Positions 7,613 to 14,354 of a DNA stretch of 51,376 nt are shown here, one piece after another; within the stretch, counting starts at the first letter, position 1; the number at the start of each line of letters is the position of its first letter. The notes below the pieces were generated by a model. The model did not search any database. It had not been told where the DNA came from and worked only from the letters and a program-made list of their open reading frames with translations. Location: NCBI GenBank assembly GCA_015059905.1, contig SUZN01000009.1:1-51376 (forward strand). The letters run 5' to 3'. The DNA is from Rikenellaceae bacterium. Lineage in GTDB: Bacteria > Bacteroidota > Bacteroidia > Bacteroidales > Rikenellaceae. The position numbers and the translations under genes were made by a program.

Positions 7613-8065
7613 TTACAAATTATCTTCTGCAAACCACTCGGCGAAGGATGTGGCAGTCTCGTGCAGGCGCAGCGAGTAGAGCTCCACCTCGTCGGGCAGC
7701 GCCTCCAGCAATCGCTCGGCAAAGTCCGCCAGCATATTCTCGCAAGTGGGCTGATAATCCACCAGCACAATGTTGTGATAGTAGGGCGACAGCATATCGC
7801 GCAACTCCTCGCCCTGCTCGCTGTGGCGCATAATGAATGAGTGGTCAAGACGTGATATAATCTGCTCATTCACAATGCGTTTGAGCAATCCGAAATCCAT
7901 CACCATACCCTGCTTGGGGTCGTAGCCATCAGTCGAAGGCTCGCCCTTGATGGTCACAAACAGACGGTATGAATGACCGTGTATCTCGCGGCACGCACCG
8001 TCGTATCCCTCCAGCGAGTGCGCCGCCTCGAATGTAAATTCCTTTGTCAGTCGAATTGTTGCCAT
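7613..8065 (-). CDS. queD: 6-carboxytetrahydropterin synthase / PTPS family (QueD-like)
   Basis: A 150-residue protein of the 6-pyruvoyl-tetrahydropterin synthase fold. Zinc-binding histidines are visible in EAAHSL (His16) and HGHSY (His29, His31). Cys25, four residues before HGH, fits the CxxxHGH pattern of QueD enzymes, which make the queuosine/7-deazaguanine precursor from dihydroneopterin triphosphate. The C-terminal LHETATSFAEW carries the conserved Glu. No other queuosine genes lie next to it, so a biopterin-type role cannot be fully excluded, but the Cys spacing favours QueD. It stands alone, with a likely promoter just upstream. Confidence 0.85.
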   Translation of the reverse strand: MATIRLTKEFTFEAAHSLEGYDGACREIHGHSYRLFVTIKGEPSTDGYDPKQGMVMDFGLLKRIVNEQIISRLDHSFIMRHSEQGEELRDMLSPYYHNIVLVDYQPTCENMLADFAERLLEALPDEVELYSLRLHETATSFAEWFAEDNL

Positions 8066-8084
8066 ATATCTTTAATTCAAAATG

Positions 8085-8092
8085 CAAAATTA
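8085..8092 (-). promoter_or_regulatory. Predicted -7 box for the queD-like gene
   Basis: TAATTTTG on the minus strand fits TAnnTTTG, 19 bases upstream of the start codon. It overlaps an ATTCAAAATT-type repeat (8074-8092), so the repeat may supply the promoter. Confidence 0.45.
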
Positions 8093-8137
8093 TATAAATT
8101 GTCTTTGAGCGGAACGTAGTGACAAGGCACCCTTTTT

Positions 8138-8344
8138 ACGTCATCCCCCGACTTGCATAGCAAGGCGATGGGGATCCTCCACTAAATAAAAGCGATACAT
8201 TCTCCTTCTTACTGGAGGATTAATCCACCGCAAGGGCGGCTTTTCACCGCCTCGGCTTGGCATAGTGAGCGAGCTCCCTCTGCTCTCGCCTTAATGGCGG
8301 CGTTACCTTCGCCACTCACTTTCGTTCGTGTCGGGTAATGACGT
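8138..8344. repeat. MITE-like palindromic element with 15-bp terminal inverted repeats
   Basis: The ends ACGTCATCCCCCGAC (8138-8152) and GTCGGGTAATGACGT (8330-8344) are inverted repeats matching at 13 of 15 positions. Inside are further hairpins, for example ATCCCC with GGGGAT near the left end and GATCCTCCA with TGGAGGATT. There is no coding frame. It is flanked on both sides by ATTCAAAATT-type repeats (8074-8092 and 8381-8412). The form suggests a non-autonomous mobile element or dispersed palindromic repeat; its mobility is inference. Confidence 0.6.
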
Positions 8345-8378
8345 CTATTTTTATTTCTCAAAACTCAACCTCCAAAAC

Positions 8379-8963
8379 TCAATTTTGAATTTTGAATTTT
8401 GAATTTTGAATTGCCTTGCAAACTCCAATCGCTATGCCCGCAGTCAAGGCTCCCGTCATAGCACCCAGCAGAATGTCGAATGGGAAGTGGTAGGCGAGGT
8501 ATATGCGTGAGTAGCAGATGATTATTGTCACCGCCACCATCAAATAAGTCATCCACCTGCGGCGCACAAAGAGCGATGTGATAATCGCCAGCGACACATT
8601 TGTTGCCGCGTGTGCCGATACCGTGCCATACTGTCCGCCCTCCTTCAGGTAGTGTATCATACCCTCCAGCTCGGGCGTGTGCATAGGTCGCAGACGCATA
8701 GGGAAGTTGGGCAGCAGACCCTTCAATAGCCCCGTATGTTTGAATATGCCTGCCACCATATCCGCCAGACCGAGCGCTATGCCCACAGTGAGCAGATAGA
8801 GCGCCACCCCGCGCCATCCCGACGTGCGCCACACCACATAGAGTATGAGCAGGTAGAGCCACGCCCACGCCGCAGGGGTCGAAACACCCAGCATAAGCGC
8901 ATCCATCGCCGCGCCACCGTCGAAGTTAAGCCACAGAAACAGGTTATGGTCAAACGTGTACAT
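8379..8963 (-). CDS. PAP2 family membrane phosphatase
   Basis: A 194-residue integral membrane protein of the type 2 phosphatidic acid phosphatase superfamily, which removes phosphate from lipid pyrophosphates or phospholipids at the inner membrane. Several hydrophobic spans are visible. The three active-site blocks are MRLRP, a degenerate second block SAHAATN (in place of PSGH, the His kept), and SRIYLAYHFPFD (SRxYxxxHxxxD, complete). The final residues (IQNSKFKIQN) come from an intergenic repeat rather than the family. It lies 21 bases downstream of the antiporter gene and is probably cotranscribed. Undecaprenyl-pyrophosphate recycling is one possible role but is not shown. Confidence 0.85.
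   Translation of the reverse strand: MYTFDHNLFLWLNFDGGAAMDALMLGVSTPAAWAWLYLLILYVVWRTSGWRGVALYLLTVGIALGLADMVAGIFKHTGLLKGLLPNFPMRLRPMHTPELEGMIHYLKEGGQYGTVSAHAATNVSLAIITSLFVRRRWMTYLMVAVTIIICYSRIYLAYHFPFDILLGAMTGALTAGIAIGVCKAIQNSKFKIQN
8381..8412. repeat. Short tandem repeat of AATTTTG units, overlapping a gene end
   Basis: About four tandem 7-8 base units of AATTTTG. On the minus strand these form the last codons of the PAP2 gene, giving it a tail of NSKFKIQN. Related repeats occur at 10239-10270, 30801-30814, 40408-40436, 44500-44512, 46656-46687 and 46783-46808. Confidence 0.85.
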
Positions 8964-8984
8964 CGCAGATTGCTATCTTGATAG

Positions 8985-9929
8985 TTATTTCATCAGCACC
9001 ACTACATACGCCACATAGGCGGCGAAGAAGAGCACACCCTCAAAGCGAGTTATGCGGCGCTTGCCCATCACAAGTGCCGAGAGCATCAGCAAAATAGCCG
9101 AGCCGACAACCATACCCAGGTCGAGCTGTGTGATGTCGCCCATCGTCAGTGGTTTGATTGAGGCACTCGCGCCCAGAATAAGGAGTATGTTTGCTATGTT
9201 GGAGCCGAGTATGTTACCCAGCGCCAGCGAAGGCTTCTTGCTGATGATTGCCGAGAGGCTCGATGCCAGCTCGGGCAACGAGGTGCCTGCCGCCACGATT
9301 GTGATGGCGATGATTGACTCGCTCACACCCCACGCGCGCGCTATGGCTGTTGCCGAGTCAAGACACAGATTGCCACCAAAGATAAGACCCGCCAAGCCGA
9401 TGATGATAAAGCCAAAAATCTTCACCCAGCCCATCTGTGGCTCGCTCGTACCCTTATCCTCGGCGCCCTTGCTTGAACGGATTGAGTAGATGATTGTCGC
9501 CACATAGAGCATCAGCAGGATGATACCCTCCACGCGGTTGATGGTATCAACATCCGAGATGCCGAACAAGCGGTCGGCGGTAGCTATCCACAGCAAGAGC
9601 GATACGCCGATGCAGATAGGTATGTCGCGGCGTACATTCTCCTTCGAGATAATCACGGGCTTAATCATCGCGCAGATACCGAGGATGACCAGCGTGTTGA
9701 AGATGTTTGAGCCTGTGACGTTACCAATAGCCATCGACGAGCTACCCTTCAGGGCAGACATCATACTGACGGTAAGCTCGGGCATTGAAGTACCCACAGC
9801 CATCACCGTTAGACCGATAATAAACTCTGGCACGCGGAAACGTGCTGCCATTCCCACACAACCTCGTGTGAGCAGGTCGGCACAAAAGGTAATCAGTGCC
9901 AGACCGATGATTAAAAGTATGTAATCCAT
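8985..9929 (-). CDS. Calcium/sodium antiporter (CaCA family, YrbG-like)
   Basis: A 314-residue inner-membrane cation exchanger. The two inverted halves each carry the family alpha-repeat: GTSMPELTVS with GNVTGSNIFN in the first half and GTSLPELASS with GNILGSNIANI in the second. The acidic residue in each GTSxPE motif binds cation. Around ten hydrophobic segments are visible, with a hydrophilic loop after residue 150 (SSKGAEDKGTSEPQ). Length equals the usual YrbG type. It is followed by the PAP2 gene on the same strand. Ion specificity is assigned by family only. Confidence 0.93.
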   Translation of the reverse strand: MDYILLIIGLALITFCADLLTRGCVGMAARFRVPEFIIGLTVMAVGTSMPELTVSMMSALKGSSSMAIGNVTGSNIFNTLVILGICAMIKPVIISKENVRRDIPICIGVSLLLWIATADRLFGISDVDTINRVEGIILLMLYVATIIYSIRSSKGAEDKGTSEPQMGWVKIFGFIIIGLAGLIFGGNLCLDSATAIARAWGVSESIIAITIVAAGTSLPELASSLSAIISKKPSLALGNILGSNIANILLILGASASIKPLTMGDITQLDLGMVVGSAILLMLSALVMGKRRITRFEGVLFFAAYVAYVVVLMK

Positions 9930-10000
9930 ATTATTCTGTTATTTCTATTTCTAATGTTTCTGTTGTATTACCGTAACGACTTTTGCCATCGCAACAACGA

Positions 10001-10091
10001 CCTATGGCATTCGCCATTATTCAAATCTGACCCACCCCCTAAATCCCCCGCCTCAGGCGTGGGACTTTGGTCGCTACGCTCCAGGGTGGAG
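10001..10091 (+). repeat. Intergenic repeat, copy B (about 91 bp)
   Basis: Same orientation and nearly the same sequence as 7492-7583. It lies about 70 bases upstream (in the gene sense) of the antiporter start. Together the two copies bracket the queD, PAP2 and antiporter genes. Confidence 0.8.
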
Positions 10092-10131
10092 GAGAGAGTG
10101 TTGTCTGTTTTATTTTTCAAGCTTTAGCTTG

Positions 10132-10186
10132 TATCTTCGGTGGCGTAGCGCGTTTCACGCGCCACCCCCGCCCGCCGCCGAAGATA
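10132..10186. repeat. GC-rich nested hairpin
   Basis: TATCTTCGG (10132-10140) pairs perfectly with CCGAAGATA (10178-10186); inside, GGTGGCG can pair with CGCCACC (10160-10166). A small AAGCT/AGCTT palindrome precedes it at 10119-10131. No gene is encoded. Confidence 0.55.
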
Positions 10187-10238
10187 TATTTTTCAGCAAT
10201 AATCTAATTTCAAAACTCTAAATCCTAAACTCAAAAAT

Positions 10239-10270
10239 AATTTTGAATTTTGAATTATGAATTTTGAATT
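10239..10270. repeat. AATTTTG tandem repeat
   Basis: Four imperfect units of the AATTTTG/AATTATG type, the same family as at 8381-8412. Confidence 0.8.
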
Positions 10271-10295
10271 GCCCCAGCGTGCTCTATTTTTGAGG

Positions 10296-10359
10296 AAATT
10301 TTGTTTTAACCTGCGTAGGGAATAGTGGACCTATTTCCAAGCAGGGCGAAGCAAAATTT
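10296..10359. other. Long nested stem-loop downstream of the SPOR gene
   Basis: Three stems nest in order: AAATTTTG/CAAAATTT (10296-10303 with 10352-10359), CCTGC/GCAGG (10310-10314 with 10341-10345), and GGGAATAG/CTATTTCC (10318-10325 with 10331-10338, one G-T pair). It lies 17 bases past the end of the minus-strand operon and may end its transcript or protect its 3' end. There is no clear T run. Confidence 0.5.
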
Positions 10360-10376
10360 ACCAAAAAGAGAAACGC

Positions 10377-10868
10377 TTACTCCTCATCCTCCAGCTCGGG
10401 CTCTACGACCTCCAGCTCGGGGCGGATGATGAACTCCTCGATGTCGAACTCGCGGCTCTGGGTGATAGCCTTGGGGAAGATGGCACGGAAGCGCCACAGC
10501 TCGATGATTGCCTCCTCCTTGGTGAGGTATCTGCCCGCAGCGACATAGAACGAGGGGCTCTCGTAATACATCTCCACCTCGGTGTCGGGGAAGCTCTCCT
10601 CGAAGGTCTCCTTTGCCTTGTTGGCATTCTCGCGCGCCGTCTGGCTGTTGTCCGAGAGGATGAGGATGGTGTATCCGTTCACCTTGGTGCGTGCTGGGCG
10701 CTGCTCAACGGTGCGTACCGCCTGCTGCACATCGCTCTGCTCGGTCACCGTCACAGGGTTTGCCCCCGCTGCCAGGCGGCTCTTCATCGCCGCCACATTC
10801 TGCGCCGCCGCGCCCTGCCACAACGCTGCGGCAAGCACGATGAGCGTAATCAATAAAAATCTCTTCAT
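10377..10868 (-). CDS. Exported SPOR-domain protein
   Basis: A 163-residue protein with a signal peptide (about residues 1-22, ending GAAAQ) and one SPOR domain. The domain is recognisable from GYTILILSDNSQTARENANK, followed by the EESFPDTEVEMYYESPSFYV segment and AAGRYLTKEEAIIELWRF. SPOR domains bind septal peptidoglycan stripped of stem peptides, so a periplasmic cell-wall role is likely. The end is strongly acidic (PELEVVEPELEDEE). It is the last gene of a four-gene minus-strand operon, five bases after the lipoprotein gene. Confidence 0.85.
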   Translation of the reverse strand: MKRFLLITLIVLAAALWQGAAAQNVAAMKSRLAAGANPVTVTEQSDVQQAVRTVEQRPARTKVNGYTILILSDNSQTARENANKAKETFEESFPDTEVEMYYESPSFYVAAGRYLTKEEAIIELWRFRAIFPKAITQSREFDIEEFIIRPELEVVEPELEDEE

Positions 10869-10873
10869 AATAT

Positions 10874-11389
10874 TTACTCTTCGTTTACATTCTCAATAAT
10901 ATAGTCGGCAACCGCCTCCATCACTTGCCACACCGTAGTCTGCTCCAAATCCTCATTCGAGTAGCTCATCGTGCGCGAGGCTATGCCGCGACGTAGCTTC
11001 ACCCTAAAGTCGAACTCTATGAGCGAGAACTTGCGCTGACGAAACATCTCGCGCAGTGTTGCCGAGCGTGAGTTATGCGCTACGGTAATCTTCACAGGCA
11101 CACTCACCACGCTCTCGCCCCGCTTGACGATGACGGGCTCTGCCAGCGTGAGTGCCACCGAGCGGCGCGCACCAATGCCCACGCGCAGCTGCAGCTCGCG
11201 CACCGAGAAACGCCCATTGCAGTTACGCACCTTCGCGCGCAAGACCACCTGCTCGGGGTGCTCGTCGCCCTCAACCGTTGCGCCCTCGATGCCCACCACC
11301 TCAAAGCCGCTCATATCGGTCGGCGCATTGCCGCCAGAGCAGCTCACAGCGAGCAGCATAACAAGTATGGCAAAAACTCTTCTCATCAT
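10874..11389 (-). CDS. Predicted lipoprotein of unknown function
   Basis: A 171-residue protein with a lipoprotein signal: MMRRVFAILVMLLAVSC with the lipidated Cys at residue 17. The mature part is a single beta-rich domain (VVLRAKVRNCNGRFSVRELQ; LAEPVIVKRGESVVSVPVKI), reminiscent of LEA14/WHy-like or other immunoglobulin-type sandwiches, but I cannot assign a family. Its start overlaps the menG stop by four bases (ATGA type), so it is translationally coupled. The pairing with a downstream SPOR protein hints at an envelope role. Confidence 0.75.
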   Translation of the reverse strand: MMRRVFAILVMLLAVSCSGGNAPTDMSGFEVVGIEGATVEGDEHPEQVVLRAKVRNCNGRFSVRELQLRVGIGARRSVALTLAEPVIVKRGESVVSVPVKITVAHNSRSATLREMFRQRKFSLIEFDFRVKLRRGIASRTMSYSNEDLEQTTVWQVMEAVADYIIENVNEE

Positions 11390-12102
11390 TTCTCTGCGAT
11401 ATAAATCTGCGCTATGCCGAAGCTCTGGCTATAACGGCGGCACTTGCTGAAGCCCACGCCTTGCAGAATCTCCATAAATCGTTCGGGCGAGGCGAACTCC
11501 ACAATCGAGTCGGGCAGGTAGTCGTATGCCTTATTGTCCTTGGATATCATTCCGCCCACAGGCTTCATTATGTGGTTTGAGTATAGTTTGTATGCCCATC
11601 TGATAAGAGGGTTGCGGGGTGTGGAGAACTCCAGCACGACGATATGTCCGCCGCTACGCAGCGCGCGGAAAATCTCGCTCAAGCCCTGCTCCAGATTGCC
11701 GAAGTTACGCACGCCAAAGGCTATGGTCACCACATCGAGCAAGCCATCTGTCACATCCAACTGCTCGGCGTCACCCTGATAGAGCGCTATGTGGTCGTCA
11801 AGACCCTTGCGGCGCACCTTCTCTGCCGCCACAGCAAGCATCTTCTCCGACAAATCGACTCCCATAATGCGTGCCTTGGGCATTCGCTTCGCCATCTGGA
11901 TAGCCAAATCGCCCGTGCCCGTAGCCAGGTCCATCACCCTCTGCGGCTTCATTCGTCGCACCTTGCGCACCACGCGGCGGCGCCAAATCTTGTCTATCGA
12001 GAGTGAGAGAATATGGTTCAGGCGGTCGTACGTAGGGGCTATGTTGTCGAACATCTCCCTTACTTCTTCCTTTTTACTCTTGTCTGTGTTGTATGGTTTC
12101 AT
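11386..12102 (-). CDS. menG: Demethylmenaquinone methyltransferase
   Basis: A 238-residue SAM-dependent methyltransferase of the UbiE/MenG family, doing the last step of menaquinone synthesis. The SAM-binding motif VMDLATGTGDLAIQMAK (near residue 56) and post-I acidic GVDLSEKML are clear. Family signatures FDNIAPTYDRLNHILS near the N-terminus and AFGVRNFGNLEQGLSEIFR in the middle are also present. It lies 10 bases after the permease gene and overlaps the following lipoprotein gene. With the MqnA-like gene at 44.8 kb it fits a menaquinone-using organism; no ubiquinone genes are seen, so menG is the better name. Confidence 0.95.
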   Translation of the reverse strand: MKPYNTDKSKKEEVREMFDNIAPTYDRLNHILSLSIDKIWRRRVVRKVRRMKPQRVMDLATGTGDLAIQMAKRMPKARIMGVDLSEKMLAVAAEKVRRKGLDDHIALYQGDAEQLDVTDGLLDVVTIAFGVRNFGNLEQGLSEIFRALRSGGHIVVLEFSTPRNPLIRWAYKLYSNHIMKPVGGMISKDNKAYDYLPDSIVEFASPERFMEILQGVGFSKCRRYSQSFGIAQIYIAEK

Positions 12103-12112
12103 CCTAAATAAT

Positions 12113-13366
12113 TTACAGTTTATATTTCAGCGACTCTTCGGTCTTGATGCGGGTTACCATCATCGAGGGCAGCACCATCACCGCCACCGTCACCGCCGCA
12201 GCGCCTATGTTGAGTGCCACGAGCCACCCCCAGCCTATGCTTATGGGCAGCGTAGAGAGCATATATCCCTCGGGGTCGAGCCGTATGGGGTGCCACACCA
12301 TCTGCACCACCGCAGCCGCCAGACCTATGGCGTTGCCCCACGCCGCACCCTTCATAAAGAGCATTGCAGCACGATACAGAAAGACCCTCGCCACAGCCTT
12401 GTTACGCATACCCATAGCCTTCAGCGCGCCAATCATACCTATGCGGTCAAAGACCATAATGAGCATCGTAGCCGCCACGTTGAAAAGCAGCACCACCATC
12501 ATAATGATAAGCACCGCCTGCGCTATTACGGTGTGCGCCTGCATCCAGTCAAAGACCACAGGGTGGCGCATCTGTATCGTTGCCGCCAGAGCATTTGTCA
12601 TTCCGCTTGAGGAGTCCAGCTCGGCAATTTTCTTATCTATCTGCTCTGCCACAGCCTCCGCTTTGCGCTCGTCGTGCAGCATAACGTCGTAGCCCATAAC
12701 CGTTTGGGCATCCCACTCCGCAAGACGGCGCACATCGCGCACATCGGAGAGCACCATCACGCGGTCCATCTCCTCCATACCCGTTGAGTAGATACCCGCC
12801 ACGCGGAAGCTGTCACGGCGAGGTGTGGAGCCAGCATCGACAAACAGCAGTTCGAGCTTGTCGCCCACCTCCACCTCCAGACTGCGTGCCGTAGAGCGCG
12901 AAATGAGCAGTTGCTTCGAGCGAGCCTCCGCCTGAAGGTCGGGCAGCGAGCCCTCCTCAATCTTCTCGTTCCACCACGCGGTGTCGTAACCACTGCCCAC
13001 GCCCTTGAGCTGTACGCCCACGACCCTGTCGCCACTCTTTATCATACAACCTACGGTGGCGTACTCCTCGACGCTACGCACCTGCTCGAGCGCGGCTATC
13101 CACTCCTTAAGCTCGGCATCGCCCTGCATAGGCTGCGCCTCGCTGCGTCCGAAGCCCGAAATATCGACCACCGCAATGTCGGCGGCAAAGCCCCTGAAGT
13201 CGGCAGTAATCTCCTTGCGAAAGCCCTGGAACACAGCCAGCGTGAGAATCATCACCGCCAGCCCCATCGCCACCGTAATGGTCGCTATGCGCGTCATCAC
13301 AACGCCACGCTCTCCACCCTGGGAACGTGCTGTGCGGCGGGCAAGCAGTAATTCTATATTTTTCAT
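12113..13366 (-). CDS. FtsX-like ABC transporter permease (LolC/LolE-type)
   Basis: A protein of about 417 residues when started at MKNIELLLARRTARS. It has one N-terminal transmembrane segment (near TIATVAMGLAVMILTL region), a large periplasmic domain, and three C-terminal spans, which is the MacB/LolC-E plan. The family motif near the N-terminus and FDRIGMIGALKAMGMRNKAV in the cytoplasmic loop before the last spans are clear. Such permeases work with an ATP-binding partner in lipoprotein release or envelope signalling; no ATPase gene is adjacent. A longer frame begins 19 codons upstream, but its extra residues look unlike a membrane-protein start. It heads the menG operon. Confidence 0.85.
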   Translation of the reverse strand: MKNIELLLARRTARSQGGERGVVMTRIATITVAMGLAVMILTLAVFQGFRKEITADFRGFAADIAVVDISGFGRSEAQPMQGDAELKEWIAALEQVRSVEEYATVGCMIKSGDRVVGVQLKGVGSGYDTAWWNEKIEEGSLPDLQAEARSKQLLISRSTARSLEVEVGDKLELLFVDAGSTPRRDSFRVAGIYSTGMEEMDRVMVLSDVRDVRRLAEWDAQTVMGYDVMLHDERKAEAVAEQIDKKIAELDSSSGMTNALAATIQMRHPVVFDWMQAHTVIAQAVLIIMMVVLLFNVAATMLIMVFDRIGMIGALKAMGMRNKAVARVFLYRAAMLFMKGAAWGNAIGLAAAVVQMVWHPIRLDPEGYMLSTLPISIGWGWLVALNIGAAAVTVAVMVLPSMMVTRIKTEESLKYKL

Positions 13367-13472
13367 TCTTATCACACTGTTACTGTGCCACTTAATCCCT
13401 AAAGGCGGACTCTTGCTCGGCACGAAGGTTTGATTTTGATAAAAATCAGTACAAAGTTAGGCAAAATTTTCT

Positions 13473-13480
13473 TACTTTTG
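13473..13480 (+). promoter_or_regulatory. Predicted -7 box for the 13.6-17.5 kb gene group
   Basis: TACTTTTG fits TAnnTTTG. A CGCCCC/GGGGCG hairpin (about 13543-13555) lies in the 115-base leader before the first start codon. Confidence 0.5.
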
Positions 13481-13594
13481 CATAATAAATGGTGCGGAGC
13501 TCACCTTTTCGGCTCTTTTAACGCATTTTTCCATACGATTTCGCCCCGCTGGGGCGTTAGTCGAGGAGAAACATTTAACTAAAAACGAAGAACT

Positions 13595-14353
13595 ATGTTG
13601 GATTTATTGCAAGTAGCAGGAGATTATTACAATTATGGAGTGCAGTCGGGCTCGATGGGTATCTCGCAGGGCGGCTCGCTGATTTTGATGGGTATCATCG
13701 GTGTGCTGGGATGGATTGTGCAGGCGAGGTTGCAGTCGGTCTTTGCCAAGTATTCAAAGGTGGCATTCCCAGGTATGCTCACAGGTGCCGAGGTGGCAGC
13801 CAAGATGTTGCGCGACAATAACATACACAATGTGAAGATTACCCACGTCAGCGGTCAGCTGACCGACCACTTCAACCCTGCAACGATGACCGTTAATTTG
13901 AGCGACAGCGTCTATTCATCACGCAGTATCGCTGCGGCGGCGGTGGCTTGCCACGAGTGCGGTCACGCCATTCAGCACGCGCAGGGCTATGCTCCGCTTG
14001 TGATGCGCTCGGCGCTGGTGCCTGTGGTGAATTTTTCATCACGCATAGCTACCTGGGTTATCATCGCGGGTGTGGCTATGATGGCTTCGGGCTTGGGCTC
14101 AACGGTCTGCTGGGTGGGTATCGGTCTGATTGCTATGTCGGCTCTGTTCTCTATCGTTACGCTGCCCGTAGAGTATAACGCTTCGGCGCGCGCGCTGGCG
14201 TGGCTGGAGTCAAGCCGCACGCTGCAAGGCGTTGAGATTCAGCAGGCAAAGGAGTCTTTACGCTGGGCGGCACGCACCTACCTCGTGGCGGCATTGAGTG
14301 CCATCGCTACGGTGCTTTACTATGTGGCAATGATTTCACGCAGAAACGACTAA
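13595..14353 (+). CDS. Zinc-dependent membrane metallopeptidase (YugP family)
   Basis: A 252-residue membrane protein of the neutral zinc metallopeptidase family. The catalytic motif CHECGHAIQHA gives HExxH with His120, Glu121 and His124. An N-terminal hydrophobic span (LILMGIIGVLGWIVQ), two central spans (about 140-190) and one near the C-terminus (AARTYLVAALSAIATVLYY) are visible. LPVEYNASARAL after the second pair is a conserved family block that likely holds the third zinc ligand (Glu). The substrate is unknown. It lies two bases before the SGNH-like gene, so the three genes 13.6-17.5 kb are probably one transcript. Confidence 0.9.
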   Translation: MLDLLQVAGDYYNYGVQSGSMGISQGGSLILMGIIGVLGWIVQARLQSVFAKYSKVAFPGMLTGAEVAAKMLRDNNIHNVKITHVSGQLTDHFNPATMTVNLSDSVYSSRSIAAAAVACHECGHAIQHAQGYAPLVMRSALVPVVNFSSRIATWVIIAGVAMMASGLGSTVCWVGIGLIAMSALFSIVTLPVEYNASARALAWLESSRTLQGVEIQQAKESLRWAARTYLVAALSAIATVLYYVAMISRRND

Positions 14354-14354
14354 T

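Noticed and set aside
11789..12610. Plus-strand open frame of 273 codons, histidine- and arginine-rich
   Set aside because: Overlaps menG and the permease on the other strand; composition is that of a shadow frame.
13367..13423. N-terminal extension of the FtsX-like permease
   Set aside because: The 19 extra residues are hydrophilic and precede a good membrane-protein start (MKNIELLLARR), so the shorter form is preferred.
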